In this document: positions 1 through 11,445 of the stretch, one piece after another
Layout: the number at the start of each line of letters is the position of its first letter
How positions within the stretch are numbered: the stretch's first letter is position 1
Source: Copromyces sp. CBS 386.78
Taxonomy: Eukaryota; Ascomycota; Sordariomycetes; Sordariales; Sordariaceae
Assembly (NCBI GenBank): GCA_030685235.1
Contig: MU839094.1
Coordinates: forward strand, 1-64,000
Direction: 5' to 3'
DNA: 64,000 nucleotides
The notes under the pieces: model-generated
What the model saw: only the letters and a program-made list of their open reading frames with translations
What the model was told of the DNA's origin: nothing
Databases searched by the model: none
Position numbers and translations under genes: made by a program

Positions 1-6
1 AGGGAA

Positions 7-38
7 TTGCCGGCCGGTAGGAAATTCCCGGCCGGCAA
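7..38. repeat. 11-bp perfect inverted repeat (GC-rich hairpin)
   Basis: TTGCCGGCCGG at 7-17 is followed after 10 bases by its exact reverse complement CCGGCCGGCAA at 28-38. The arms also contain the palindrome CCGGCCGG. With no gene beside it, it may be a terminator-like hairpin or a remnant of a repeat that extends off the left edge. Confidence 0.7.
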
Positions 39-131
39 AAAAACTTAGTCATTTTCAACCAAAATCTAAGAAAAACGCTTCTTTTCGATTTTTCTTAACA
101 ACCAAGCATCGGAAAAAACAATAACCGGTAT

Positions 132-164
132 CAAAATGACCGCCTCGATTAGGCGGTCATTTTG
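132..164. repeat. 14-bp perfect hairpin, 5-nt loop
   Basis: CAAAATGACCGCCT (132-145) and AGGCGGTCATTTTG (151-164) are exact reverse complements around the loop CGATT. Such a long perfect stem is unlikely by chance. It could be the end of a foldback or TIR element, but I see no matching partner in the window. Confidence 0.75.
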
Positions 165-235
165 GTAGTCTCTTTATTTTAGTGCACCTTTTAAAAGTAG
201 CCTTTTTTCATCAAAATAGGAAAAGGTCTAGAAAA

Positions 236-314
236 GTGTTTCGCATCTCCACCGGAATCCACCCTTCCAGCTAATCAATCGAATGCGAAACACAGTGCGA
301 AACACAGTGCGAAA
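236..314. repeat. Inverted repeat plus 12-bp tandem duplication
   Basis: GTGTTTCGCAT (236-246) is the reverse complement of ATGCGAAACAC (283-293). The right arm leads into two exact tandem copies of GCGAAACACAGT (285-296 and 297-308) and a partial third (309-314). A minus-strand open frame across here (275-484) is partly made of this repeat, and I do not regard it as a gene. Confidence 0.6.
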
Positions 315-3228
315 AAACGCACGGACAATGCACGGATCAACATGTCGTCCGTGTTTACGCATTCGCAGCGTCTAAACAGAAACACCACGCCGCGCTGCGT
401 CGATGGGCCCACGGACCACGACCTTTGATGCAGGTTTTCCGTGACACCTTTAGTGCCGTAGGCGTCATCTCCTTGCTTGGGCATAGTGTTTCAATAAATA
501 GTTTTACTTTTACCTTATTTAAGAAAGGTCTATAAGTGAGGGGGTGTATTAGATTAGAGGGTGGATATTTGGGTTTTTAGCTATATTTAATCTAGGTTAG
601 CCGCTCAGCCCCTTAGATTATTGGATTCTGAGCACCTCTAGGATACTTTAGCACCCCCTATACCTTCTGGGCGAGTCAATTACACACACACTCTTCAATT
701 AATCAATTCTGCACGGTCATATTAGACAATACTACCCCAAAACTGAAGCGAAGTAATGAAGATCTCGTCTCTCAGCGTGCGCTCGTGGTGTCCACAGGTG
801 TTCAAGTTGAGATGGGGGTCTTGTGGGGTCAAATGGGCGAGTGGGTCCTCGAGATTGAGACGTCGGTCACGTCGGGGGATCGGTGATTGCTATGAGCCGT
901 CGGATTGGTGGATTGATAAGCCTTAGAGTGTGGGGAAATAGAAACCCCGCCTGGATCGGAAGTCGGCAGCTCGCCCTTTGTGCAGTTCTCGTTGTGATGG
1001 CGGGCAAGTGATATGTACCTAGGTATGATTGATCACTCGATGGATCCCTGGTTTCGACTTTCGAACGAACTTGCTGCATCCCGATCCGAGGATAGCCTCA
1101 GCCCAGCTTCGACCGTCGTCAAGGTTCTCTTTTACCCATCCACCCATCTCACCTTCCTAACTGTGCCGCTGGCAAGGAAAGTGGTGAGCGAGGCAGGTGA
1201 ATACCTGAACACGGCAAGAAGGAACTGTCTCGTCTGGTTTTGTCTCGTCGTCTTGAGTTCCTTCACCTCCGTTGCCTACTAGACTACGGCTTGTTTGTTT
1301 TGCCTGTTGTGCGATCGATATGACATGCCCAGCCATCGCGGCCAATCCAAGAGCAGTATACGTCTGGGCGGTCTTGGTAATTCCAAAACCTCTTGGCAAT
1401 GAGAAAAGCAAGACAAAGTCTCATGCCATTATTAGTACACCCCCACGATGAGAATACATGTCTTTGCATACGTGCTAACGCTACTCAGTCACGGACTACG
1501 AATATGCTCCGGCCGAAATGTCTCCTGCATAGGACATAGAACAATACCTACCTCGACAATGCCTTCATTTTTCGCTCATCCACCCATCATGACTGAAAAA
1601 GTGGTTGTTACTCAACGTCAGCAACTTAAACGCGAGAGTACGATTGGCCCGCATGGCAGAGCGTGGTTCTTGTGGTCAAAAGGCACGACTGGGCACCGCA
1701 ATGGAAAACGATATTTTTTCTAGAAGGCAGTTCTAGAGCGCCTCTTTCTGCCGTGCACACCCGCTCACGACCAATCCGCTTTGTCGGAATTCCTCGGTTT
1801 GGTGGGGACGTCTGTGGCCAACGGCTACTCTCCAGTCGTCCAAGTTGTGACTTCTAACACTTCCGTATATACCTACTTTACAGTATGTCACTGCTTCAGC
1901 AAAACCTTGTTGGACCTGCAGTCTCGGACACCGTCGGACTCGCAATGATTACCGAAACATTGGCGGGGCTTAAATGCCGAGCGGCTCGAGGTAAAGACTT
2001 GCCGGGCCCTGGGCGTGAGGAGGTGAGGTTGTAAATCCCGTCAATTGGCTCAAGGGACACCCATCCACGAGGTCATGTTCCGCAAGACAATCAGTCTTTG
2101 TGTCGTCTCTTTGATTGTGGGCTTCTGGGCATTCTTGGGAGATCAATTCACTCTATACTGACTGATGCACGAGAACCCAAACTCCCTGTTTCCTTCACCA
2201 TGATGATGCTTGCTCGTGAGGCGGCAGCTACGGGGTTACGGGCGGGTGGATGGTTTCATGGCATAACTGACCGATTGCAACCCTTGAAAGGGTTCGTTCT
2301 TTGACATTCAGTAGCGCCTACTGATTGCTCGCGTGTAGTCTTGCATATCGAGGTTACCAACCCCTCCACCTCATACTTAGCCGTCCCGTCAAGAAGGAGA
2401 CCGCTGTATAATCACCCATATCTCCCAGCTACTTTGCTGCGTCTGTCTGCATTGGGTATCGCTGGCGCTTTTCACTTTGGACTCCTGAAGCTCCTGCTTG
2501 TTGCTGTTGGTGGGACCCTTGGCGTCTGCCCATCCAGCTGGGATGAACTTGTTCGTTCGAACAAGCTCGCTATCACAGCTGTAGAATGGTGTACCTGTAC
2601 ACCTGTATTCGCTGGACCATTCAGTCTGGGGGACTTTTTATTTCCCAAACGCCGATTGTCGCTCTGCATCCAGCGGTCAAGTGTAGAGGTAGGCATCCAT
2701 TAGGAAAACAATGAGAGCGAGTGCTACATATGGCCTGTGCAAGTCATTGATAGACGACTCACCATGCGAAGCAAAGGTGCCTGGCAGGAAAGGGACATAT
2801 GTTTGGTCCCGTTCACTTCTGACCTGCTAACCAGAGTATAATTTGTGCAAGGTGCACTTCAAGACAATCCAGTTTCAAGCGGACGCGGGCACCAGTTGCT
2901 TTGCCAAAACGAGGCAAGTAATCGAGGTACCTTAGCATTACGGGTACTGTACTTGCTGGATACCTCCTGGAAAGCATTATTTCCGTGGCAGCCAGCCCGC
3001 CATCGTCGTGGAGTCCAGGCTGCGTCTAAAAGCCCCGCCTTCCAACGGTCTTCCCCAATGGCAGCATTGCGCTTTTCCGTATTTCCGCAGCGGCCATAGA
3101 TTCACTGACAGCTTCCCAATCTTGCGCATGCCGCCCCCCCCTCGTCGTCGTAGCCCGGGGTCGGGGACCGAGAATACCCAAAAGCCCTCAAGGCCCTCAC
3201 CCAGAAAATCTAGCCGACTGCTTTAATC
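315..3228. other. GC-balanced region without a recognisable gene
   Basis: Open frames here are short (at most about 120 codons), start at arbitrary ATGs and show no motif I recognise. No tRNA or rRNA is seen. The composition is ordinary, with no RIP signature. A multi-exon or rapidly evolving gene cannot be excluded by eye. It is best described as intergenic DNA, part of it upstream of the kinase gene. Confidence 0.5.
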
Positions 3229-3300
3229 CATTGACCTGCCTCTTTTCCTCCTTTTCTCTTCTTCCTCCCTCGCCCCAGCATTTTGCTCTCTCTTTGAGAC
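3229..3300 (+). promoter_or_regulatory. Pyrimidine-rich tract, probable kinase core promoter
   Basis: A dense C/T tract (CCTCTTTTCCTCCTTTTCTC and similar) lies about 1.1 kb upstream of the kinase start codon and is followed by A/C-rich sequence. Pyrimidine-rich strands just upstream of transcription starts are common in filamentous ascomycete genes. If transcription starts near 3300, the 5' leader would be about 1.08 kb, which is long but seen for regulatory kinases. This is inference from composition only. Confidence 0.4.
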
Positions 3301-4102
3301 CAACAGACACACAGAGAAGAACCTACCGACACTTTTTCCAGGACACCGACAACAGAGCATCTCCACTCCGCTACGCCCAAATCATGCTGCTATAATCCGC
3401 CCACAAGTCCTACAGGCCATAACAACTACGACACCGGTTTAGCTTTCTTGCCCTATTCTTTTAGGAACACTCTACAACCTGCCCATTCGACCTCCATTTC
3501 CACTCTCTGGCCGCCAAGCAGTGTGCAAGCCAACCAGCATTTCAAAGCTGTAGATCTCGGCCGTTTTTGTGCCTTCAACCACCCGCGCCACGCTCATCGC
3601 CCAGGGCGACACGAATCTCGCCTTTTAGCAGAGCACATACACCTGTACGGTCTTGGCAGGGAACGATAGCTTCGGTCCACTGAGACAACTCACACACGGC
3701 AACATTTACACCGGGCAGACAGTCATCGAGTCCCGCGTACCTACGTATAAGAGCATCCGGCACGCTCCGTCCCCCGAACCAGATTTGCAACAGCAGCCAG
3801 CAGCCGGCCGATTCAAGCACCATCTTCGCAGACCGGCCGTCCCGGTAACGGAGACGATTCTCAAACAGAGCAAGGTTTGTGTGGGTGTCCCTGCAGAGAA
3901 GCTGCACAAAGTTTGCTGTCAAAGGGTCCGGGATTTGGTGATCGGTAACACCGATCCGCTCCAAGTGAATCCAGGCGCCCAGCTTTTTGGGACCGCAGCG
4001 ACGTCGGTTCTTTCACCAATCCAGCCTCAGGGTTCGTTCCTTGTTCGTTGGGGTGCATACGGACTGCTCTCATATTCGGGCTTCGGGTTCTCGGCTCCTG
4101 TC

Positions 4103-4123
4103 TTTTTTTTTGGGGGGGGGGGG
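4103..4123. repeat. T9-G12 homopolymer junction in the kinase leader
   Basis: Nine T (4103-4111) run directly into twelve G (4112-4123), about 255 bp before the kinase ATG. A G12 run is rare in such DNA, is prone to slippage, and could be length-polymorphic or a sequencing artefact. It lies in presumed 5' leader or promoter DNA. Confidence 0.9.
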
Positions 4124-4378
4124 TCACTCTTGCATCCGTTTTGGACCGGCGCCTGCTTCTGATTCCGTCAGTGTGGTGTGCTGCCCCTGTTCTCGCTGCG
4201 TAGGTGGCCACTCATATCATCAGCAGCCATCACCCCCCTTCCATCCCGCACCGAAAGGAGACCTTGACGTAAGGTATTCCATTCCGGTTCCAAGCCAACA
4301 AACCCCGCGGGCCACGCCATTCTTCCAGGTTGCCTGTGCCGCCTGCCCCTTCTGAAAACACCCCCAAAGCTTTCCACC

Positions 4379-6729
4379 ATGACAGCCTCGGTGCTTGCAG
4401 CTGCCCCTGCGGCTACGCAGACTTCGCTTGAAGGTATTATCACCCTCCTCCCACTTAATCATCCACATGGCTTTGAAAGGCCACCCTTACTCTCTTTCAC
4501 CTTATCCCGCCCTGTTCTTCCTCTTCCTCAAGCTCTTCTTGTCCGTCCCTTTCAGTACCTTTCAAACATTCCCAGCCAGTATCCTCGCCGCCTTGCTTTA
4601 CCCGTCGAACAGTATACTCAACATTTCTGTCCCCAGATCATTCTCACGCCTCGCGCTCCGAGCCCAATATTTCCAGGCCTCAGCCTTCGCCGCGTCAATA
4701 TCCTACCGATCTTACCAGTACGATCCCCGAAGAAGGCGATGAGACTGAGAGCGACGCTACCAATGAGCCTGTCACTCCTGTGAGCGGCCGCCAGTCCCAG
4801 GACTTCCACGAATCCCTCGTCGCTCCCGACGCTCATCCGAGCGACGACGACGACGTCATCTACGGATCCATTGTTGCGTCCGGCAAGCCCCGCGCCTCCT
4901 TCTCGGCTGCCTCTGCAGTTAGCTCGAAAAGCACACTTAACCTCAACTCCCATTATACTCCCGCTCCCCGGAAGAACTCCATTGCCGAGTCGACTGCCAC
5001 CACCACCGGCCGCCGATCAAACACTTTCAAACGCGCAATGTCCGGCATCTTCAGGCGCACGGCCTCGACGCTGGAGAGATCCGTACCCGGCCTGATGGAT
5101 CACCACGGAGATAGTGCGGTTCTAGACCCCCATCCTCACGACATGACTCAGCCACGAGATATTCCTGGCCGCCGTTTCTCTCTGGCCAGGAGTTCCAACA
5201 CCACGCGGTCAAACACACCTCCATCGCCCGGCTCACCGCTAGAGATGAGCATCATGTCCAAGGAACAAGCATCAAGTCCGACTGTCCCAAGTCCTGATGC
5301 CTTCTTCGACAAGAAGAAGAGGGCGACGACAGGCTTGGGCCTCCGATCACGCGCTATCAACTTCATTACCAACAATGCCTCGCACGACGAGGCGAAGCAC
5401 ATGCGCCGGCCCCTCCGTCGCCGTGCTAGCAGTTTCGATACCACGAAGCGCGAAAAGTCGGCAAAATCAAGCGCTGCCCACCCGCAGGTTGAGATGTCAA
5501 GAGCGCCGTGGGAAATTCCCGCTCCAACCGGCACCGGCTTGAAGGCCAGGCGTTTGAGCTTGAGCCTGCCCGACGACTTTACCGTCGATGTTGTCGATCT
5601 TCTGTCCGAATTCGAGTACCACAACAAACTCCTACGACGCCACGCCACCATCGGAAAGGGTGGATCAGCCAAGGTTACCCTCGTATCGCGGAAGGGGCAA
5701 CCGGACGAGATCTATGCTGTCAAGCAGTTCCGAGCAAAGTCGAGTTCAGAAACAACGGAAGAATACCGCAAGAAGATTTTGTCCGAATATACCGTTTCAA
5801 AAAGTCTTCACCACCCGAACATCGTCGAGACAATACGCCTATGTACCCACCATGGTCTATATAGCCACGTGATGGAGTATTGCTCCGAGGGCGATCTCTT
5901 TTCCTTGGTCCAGAAGAAGTATCTTATGTCAGAAGACAAGGAGAAGGACCGTCAGTGTCTCTTCAAACAGCTAGTACAAGCTGTCAACTACCTCCACTCG
6001 AATGGAATTGCGCATCGCGACATCAAGCTCGAAAACATTCTAATTACATCCGACAGCAAGCTCAAGCTTGCCGATTTTGGCGTCTCGGAGGTGTTTAGCG
6101 GCAGACACCCTGGAGAGAGGGAAGCCGGTGGTCAGTGTGGTCAGGGTATGGGAGAGGTGCGTCGCTGTGCCGGAGGCTATCTGGGCAGCTTGCCATATGT
6201 GCCCCCCGAGATTCTCGAGAAGGTCACCGACTACGATCCGCGCGCCGTTGACGTTTGGGGCGTTGCGGTCTGCATGCTCGCCATGACATTTGGCGGCTCC
6301 ATTTGGAACCAGGCGACTCTAACTCCCTCCGACGGTTCCAAGCCGGATGTCTGCTACGTCCAACTAGCAGAAGGCTGGAGAAAGTGGAACGCGAAACATG
6401 CTGATCAGACTGATCCAGTCCCTGCGGACACTGACATGCCACGCGCAAAGTTCATGGATTTTGCCGTTACTCACAACGGACTTCGTCGCCTCCTCCTCCA
6501 GATGCTTAACCCGAATCCCGACAAGCGCATCTCGATCATCGACGTCTTCAACAGCAGATTCGTCAAGAATGTCGAGTGCTGCCAACTTGAAAGTTACGAG
6601 GATCCGTCCAAGACGATTGATGCCTCCAAGAAGGGATCCTCCGGCAAAGGCGCACCGCACAAAATTTTCTGCCACAACCACCTGCCCCCCAAGGGACATC
6701 ATATTGCGGCTGTCATCGGCAGAACCTGA
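4379..6729 (+). CDS. HAL/SAT4-family serine/threonine protein kinase (two exons)
   Basis: Predicted protein of 715 residues from exon 1 (4379-4433) joined to exon 2 (4637-6729, stop TGA). The long N-terminal third to half is Ser/Pro/Arg-rich and looks disordered. The kinase domain runs from about residue 350 to 665. It has a Gly-loop IGKGGSAKV (357-365), ATP-binding Lys381 in YAVKQF, alpha-C Glu402, catalytic loop HRDIKLEN with Asp480, DFG Asp498 and a PPE motif with Glu543. The pattern HxxIVET, MEYCSEGDLFSLV, SLPYVPPEIL and YDPRAVDVWGVA is typical of the fungal Hal4(Sat4)/Hal5/Prr2 branch. In yeast those kinases stabilise plasma-membrane nutrient and Trk potassium transporters; that role here is inferred from family. 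The ATG has a good context (CCACC before ATG). The longest unspliced frame begins only at a GTG at 4780, so the spliced upstream exon is preferred. No neighbouring gene is seen. The DNA shows no RIP although it lies about 1.7 kb from the transposon island. Confidence 0.87.
4434..4636 (+). other. Predicted phase-1 intron of the kinase gene
   Basis: A 203-bp intron beginning GTATTATC and ending TGTCCCCAG. Removing it joins codon 18 (Glu) plus one base to AT at 4637, making Asp19 and continuing in the kinase frame. The frame upstream of 4780 is open back to the acceptor and reads Ser/Pro-rich sequence like the rest of the N-terminus. A CTCAAC about 20 bases before the AG could serve as branch site. 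cDNA would settle it. Confidence 0.7.
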
Positions 6730-7555
6730 ATGATCAAAACTATTGTTGCTCAGGATAATCTAATTACGAATAATTTCTTCACCTTCGTCGACGCCATCAG
6801 AACAACCATAGCAGCGACGCAATGCGTGCGCTTTTGTGTTGATTTTACATTGCCCCTACCGGAGTTGACTACAGCTCGACGATTGGGCGCTCTCAGTATT
6901 TGATTAAGGAGGAATGCTTTGCACATGCTTCATTTGGGTCAAAGAAGTTCTATACATGGGCGTTTGTGGGATTCAAATCAGCCATGTGCTGTTAATAGGG
7001 TGGTTTGGTATTATGGGTTTTGGTTTTTGGGCATGGCGGTTTTCTGTTGTCTTAGCTATTTGGAAGAGCATTAAAGAGAGATTGGGGTTTGAGTGGTGCA
7101 TCTTGGAGTGGGCAACGATCAGATGGGTTATCATGAGACAGCAAGCAGAGAGCATCATCCAGATATGAGGAAGCGGGAAGAACAAGTCCTTAATTGTGTC
7201 GAGCGTCGTATGCTGTGGATCACTCCTTGAGCTGCGAGAAGGCAATCAGGCGGAAGGAAAGAAAAAAGTTCAGATATCAATACACCCTCTGCATTTTCCC
7301 TATGAATATTTTGGTTATTAATTCACCTGTGCTGCATTCCCTGCTACGCTTTTTTTTTTTCGCTTTACCCGCTAACACAGTAGGTACCTAAGGTACCTCT
7401 CTATAGAGGAGTGGGAAGAAACAAAACGCGGGGGCCAGTCTCATTGGCATTGAGCTCTACCGGGCCCTATGAGAGGTCTCAGTCATCCTTTATGATGCTG
7501 ATTCTTTCTTGTGATGTGTGACACTGGTCAATGACCTGGTTAGGTACTGATCGTT
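6730..7555. other. Kinase 3' flank / intergenic
   Basis: No convincing gene; open frames are 65-90 codons with no recognisable motif. The stretch should contain the kinase 3' UTR and polyadenylation site. A T10 run lies near 7350-7361, followed by the palindromic motif GGTACCTAAGGTACC near 7383-7397. Confidence 0.5.
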
Positions 7556-7557
7556 TA

Positions 7558-7872
7558 CCGTATACACTCGGGAGATCCGGTTTTAGGTTCCAAGGAAATC
7601 AGGCAGAATCTGTAAGCACACTGCACGAATTTGTGCTTTTTATGCCCGCAAAAAATAGTGGGGGAGACAGCTGAAGAGCCCGGAGCACTGTAAATTCGAT
7701 TCTTCTAATACCATATCTTTTTCCCCCTAATAAAGACAGCGAGCTGGAGGGTAGGGGCACTCAGAATCACCGTCTTACATACAATTTCTAGTGGGCATGA
7801 ATGTTGCAGTATGCTTGCAGACCCTGCCTGATTTCCTTGGAACCTAAAACCGGATCTCCCGAGTGTATACGG
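7558..7872. mobile_element. MITE A1: 315-bp TIR element, TA target duplication
   Basis: The left end CCGTATACACTCGGGAGATC and the reverse complement of the right end match for about 55-60 bp with few differences. TA flanks both sides (7556-7557 and 7873-7874). The interior has no coding potential. The TIR is nearly the same as that of the transposase-bearing element H (8444-40395), so H or a relative could have mobilised it. It has normal CpA content, i.e. no RIP. A second copy, A2, is split at 40859-60784. Confidence 0.9.
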
Positions 7873-8001
7873 TACCTTGTCCAAAATAAGACATGGCATG
7901 CAGCTATTCACACCATCTCTACCTTAGGTATGCTACGAAGGTAATTCCCAAAGTCGAACGGCCCCCACTGACTTGTGCAGTGTGTGCATGGCCTTCACTT
8001 A
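7873..8001. other. Short spacer between MITEs A1 and I1
   Basis: About 130 bp of GC-balanced unique-looking sequence without coding signal. It includes the TA duplications of both neighbouring MITEs. Confidence 0.6.
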
Positions 8002-8308
8002 CCGTAGAAACTCGCGAAACTGGCCAAAAGCTAACCCTGTTTTTCTGGCAGATGTAGGGCAGGAAAAGCAAGCGTATGTAATCCTGTGCAGCCGGCATGT
8101 TAAGGGTGAAAGAGGAGGAGAAAAAATCCCCCAGTAAAAAATATAGTAGAAAAGGCTGAGTTAATAAACCCCCGACCAGAAATATTGCCCCCTTACGTTA
8201 TTCACATACATTTATATATATAGGAAGCGGGCTGATCTTGCCAGCTCCCTGTATATATCTGCCAGAAAAATAGAGTTAGCTTTTGGCCAGTTTCGCGAGT
8301 TTCTACGG
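8002..8308. mobile_element. MITE I1: 307-bp TIR element, TA target duplication
   Basis: The left terminus CCGTAGAAACTCGCGAAACT and the right terminus (reverse complement at 8308 inward) are inverted repeats of about 55 bp, including the block GGCCAAAAGCTAAC. TA lies outside both ends (8000-8001 and 8309-8310). There is no ORF. A second member is at 40398-40649. The terminus shares CCGTA...ACTCG with MITE A1 and element H. No RIP. Confidence 0.88.
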
Positions 8309-8689
8309 TACTTTGTTACTTTATCCCTCAGCTGTCGTCACAGTTTATACTCAGTTGTTCACCCACCCGTTCGCCCGCTTTGGAAGAGTTTGGAAGTGAG
8401 CGTGCGCGCATGTCGTTCGTAATGAATGCGACTCCGAACACTACCGTAGGGACTCGGGAGATCCGGTTTTAGGTTCCAAGGAAATTAGGCAGAATCTGCA
8501 AGCATACTACAACATTCATGCCCACTAGAAATTGTATACAAAACAGTAATTCTAGATATCCCTACCTTCCAACTCTATTAATTATACTCTATAACCTTCC
8601 CCTATAACCTTCTCTCGTTCTTTTACCCTCTATAGAGTTCGTTGCCGTCGATATCGTAATACTTTCTAGTATTAAAATAGATCTACGCA

Positions 8690-9371
8690 TTGGAATATTC
8701 TATCTCAACGTAGGCACTAGGATTTGGGAGCGGGTGCCTAAGGTACTAACACTCCCAACACCCCCAGCACCAGTACTAGAAATCCCAGCTCAACTAACAC
8801 CAAAAATCCCAACTCAACCAGCACCTTCTCCTCCTCCTCCTCCTCCTCCTTCGCCTCTATCGAATTAACAACGCGCTAAATAACGCCTTAGTCGTAAGCT
8901 AAAATCGTATAGTAATAGGGTTATAAAAGAAGTATATAAGGAGAAACTTAAGACTAAAGTAAAGTAGTACTATACTAACTAATTTAAAATCTAAATTAGT
9001 ATTTAAATAGTACCTTATTGAAATTATATCGTAATAGGGTAAACTAGTACTAATAGCGAAAGTAAGTATTAATGTACTTTATACAAATTAAAATACATTT
9101 TAAAGAGGGCGAAATTACTAATTAACGCCGTCGTCGTTGTAATAACGCTCGTAACTATAATTTAAATTAAAAACAAAGGCACGCTATCGTTAGCTACTAT
9201 AATATTTATATATACGAAGTTACTACCTTTTTCAAAATACTATAGGCTACCGTATAGGATTAATAAAATAAGTATAAAAAAATATTATTTTATATACTTC
9301 GAAAAGGTAAAGTCTTATAGCTAAAATTTAAATACTAATTATTTAAAAAGTTCTAATATACTAAATAAAAT
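8690..9371 (+). pseudogene. N-terminal part of the element H transposase (decayed)
   Basis: A plus-strand frame reads a proline-rich tail (codons for PTPPAPVLEIPAQL, then eight consecutive prolines from a CCT microsatellite at about 8830-8853). It continues as a basic stretch (RLSRKLKSYSNR) and further sequence with several TAA/TAG codons at likely CAA/CAG sites. It ends where gypsy element C begins and resumes beyond 38270. The family is assigned from the C-terminal half. I cannot fix the true start or any introns. Confidence 0.55.
8830..8853. repeat. CCT trinucleotide microsatellite
   Basis: About eight CCT/TCC units in a row encode a polyproline run in the decayed frame of element H. It is one of the few GC-rich patches inside the AT-rich island. 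Confidence 0.85.
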
Positions 9372-9602
9372 TATTACAGGATTACCTGTGATGGCATATA
9401 GCACTGGGCACTATATAGTCGAGTCCATTGGCTATTGGCCAATAGGACTGCATGTACGCACGCACCAGTAGGCTTCGGTCTAGATCCGGGCACGGTACAG
9501 CCTACCCTATATCTAAACCGCACTCCTCCTTCCTCTCCTTCTTTCTTTCCTCGTACAATTATATTTATTTTACTTTACCCCTAACGGTATTACTCTATAA
9601 TA
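9372..9602 (+). repeat. 5' LTR of element C
   Basis: A 231-bp LTR, original ends TG...CA now TA...TA (TATTACAGG...ATAATA). It has a CTATATCTA TATA-like box near 9509 and a pyrimidine stretch before TCGTACAATTA (9551-9561), the probable RNA start region. It is less RIP-mutated at its outer half than the 3' copy. Confidence 0.9.
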
Positions 9603-9616
9603 ATTAATTGTACTTT
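9603..9616 (+). promoter_or_regulatory. Putative self-complementary primer-binding site of element C
   Basis: Directly after the 5' LTR, where a tRNA primer site (TGG...) would be expected, the sequence is ATTAATTGTACTTT. Its TAATTGTAC (9605-9613) is the exact reverse complement of GTACAATTA inside the LTR (9553-9561). This is the arrangement of self-primed Tf1-type elements. Confidence 0.55.
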
Positions 9617-9889
9617 ACTATTACGCTACGCGCGTATACTTTAAAATAAGTTTATCGCTGCCGTTATAAGTATTTTTAACGAGCCTACGATTTCGTCGTA
9701 CTGCGATTAATATCCGTCGTACTACGATTATACCTCTCTTTTATCGCATTGCAATTATACTTCTTTTTCGTTGTATTGCAACTAACTATAAAGTAGATAA
9801 TAAATTCCGTTTATACTATAAAATAGTAAATAAGTATATTATATACTAATTAAATTAATTACTATAAATATCGACCCCCGTTATTAACT

Positions 9890-11445
9890 TCGATATTACT
9901 ATTTTTACAATTAATATTATTATTAATTTTAAGTACGAATAGCTTTTTAAGAATATTACCGAATTCTTTAACAGCGCCGCTTTTTAATATTTAAATAACT
10001 TAATTATAGAAGAAATCTTCAATACCGCTTCTAAACTCGCCTAATATACTATTTTCCCTTATATTATTATCGTTTTTATATAGTTGATCTATACAGACCT
10101 CGTCTAAGCTAATACATTCGTTAGCGCCGTTTAAAATTCCTTAAAAGCCGCCTACTAATAAATTATAATTTAAAATAATATTATTACTACCCTTTAGTAA
10201 GAGGTTCTCTAATTGAAATATAATTTTATTACTTTTAGCGAAACTAATACTAAATTTAAGAAAATTGCCGAAACCTAAATTAGGGCCCTTAAGAAAATTG
10301 TTCGCGATAAAATTATTCTACTTACTTTTATCCCCATTCCCGATTTTAATAACGAAGTTACTATAGTTACCCCGAAAACCCGTACGAATAAAGACCCTGC
10401 CGTTTATACTAATAAGGATATTTCCGCCGTTAAATATATCAAAATTTTCTAGGATTGGCGTAATAAAATTTAATTATATTAATTCCAAAATACTTAGTAA
10501 TTCGACTAGGATAAGCGTTATAAATTTATACAAATCCTCTTATATTTTAGAGGTAATACCTTTAGAATTCTATCGCCCTATATAATACCCATTATTAAGG
10601 AAGAAGACCTAATTAAATAGAAGTAGGAGAGTACGGAAGCCCTCCTTACTTATTTCAGTACTAAATATAACTATATAGACCTTACTTTCGAAGTATATCG
10701 CAATTTCGAATTATTAAAAATAATTAAAAGTACAAAATAATTCGATTGTAAAAATAAATTTATTATTATCATTAATAAATATAATTTTAATAATATTATA
10801 AAAATTTATTATTTGAAAATAAAAGTTATAAATAAGATCTGCGATATTATCGTTTACTAGTAAAATACTTTAACTTATAACAATTTTAACGGTTAGCTTA
10901 CCCTTTATTAGAAGTTCGCTACTAATTTAAAAGAGTATGATTAGTATAATAAAATTAATATTTATTATAAGATTAGTACTAGAAGAATTAGTAATAGTAC
11001 CGCCGCTCTTAAGCGTACTATTAACTAAAGTAGTACTACTATAGATTTTAATACTATTAAAGCCGTTAATATCTAATTATTTCATATAATCGATAAAGTA
11101 GTTATTAATTACCGTATATAGAATAATCTTTATAAGTATTATATTAACCTTAGTTATTACGCCTATAAATATTATAATAATATTAATACCGGCATCCCTA
11201 AAGAGTAAAAGGAATGCGACCGCTATAACCGTTATAGTAGAAGCGGTAATAATAACCGTAGTAAACCCGTTATAAGCTAGACTGGCTACGGCAATAATAA
11301 TAATAATAGCGCTCGCGTTAACGCTATTGCTACTAGTAAGCCCGCCGCTCCTATTATACCCCCCGCTCTAACTCCTACCCAACTTACGGAATATAGTGCG
11401 GGAAATACGCCGCCTCTCTATTAAATCGTTTAAAGAAGCTATTAT
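9890..11445 (+). pseudogene. gag region of element C (RIP-damaged)
   Basis: By position between the LTR and pol this is gag. The plus-strand frame near its end reads an LTPTQLTEYSAGNTPPLY-like stretch after Asn-rich sequence, and the rest is broken by TAA/TAG codons. I could not identify a well-spaced CCHC zinc knuckle. The boundaries are approximate. Confidence 0.5.

Noticed and set aside
2341..2703. 120-codon plus-strand open frame as a gene
   Set aside because: No motif or plausible start context, overlapped by frames on the other strand; composition like neighbouring non-coding DNA.
3653..4355. Overlapping open frames of 110-170 codons upstream of the kinase
   Set aside because: They occupy several frames on both strands in the presumed kinase leader and promoter, include the T9-G12 run and show no domain. 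Probably chance frames in GC-balanced DNA.
4780..6729. Kinase CDS starting at 4780
   Set aside because: The codon at 4780 is GTG, not ATG, and the frame is open upstream to a good AG acceptor that connects to ATG 4379.
11160..11290. CCHC zinc knuckle in gag of element C
   Set aside because: A Cys and Tyr/Arg/Asn-rich run is present, but the spacing does not fit C-x2-C-x4-H-x4-C as it does in element E.
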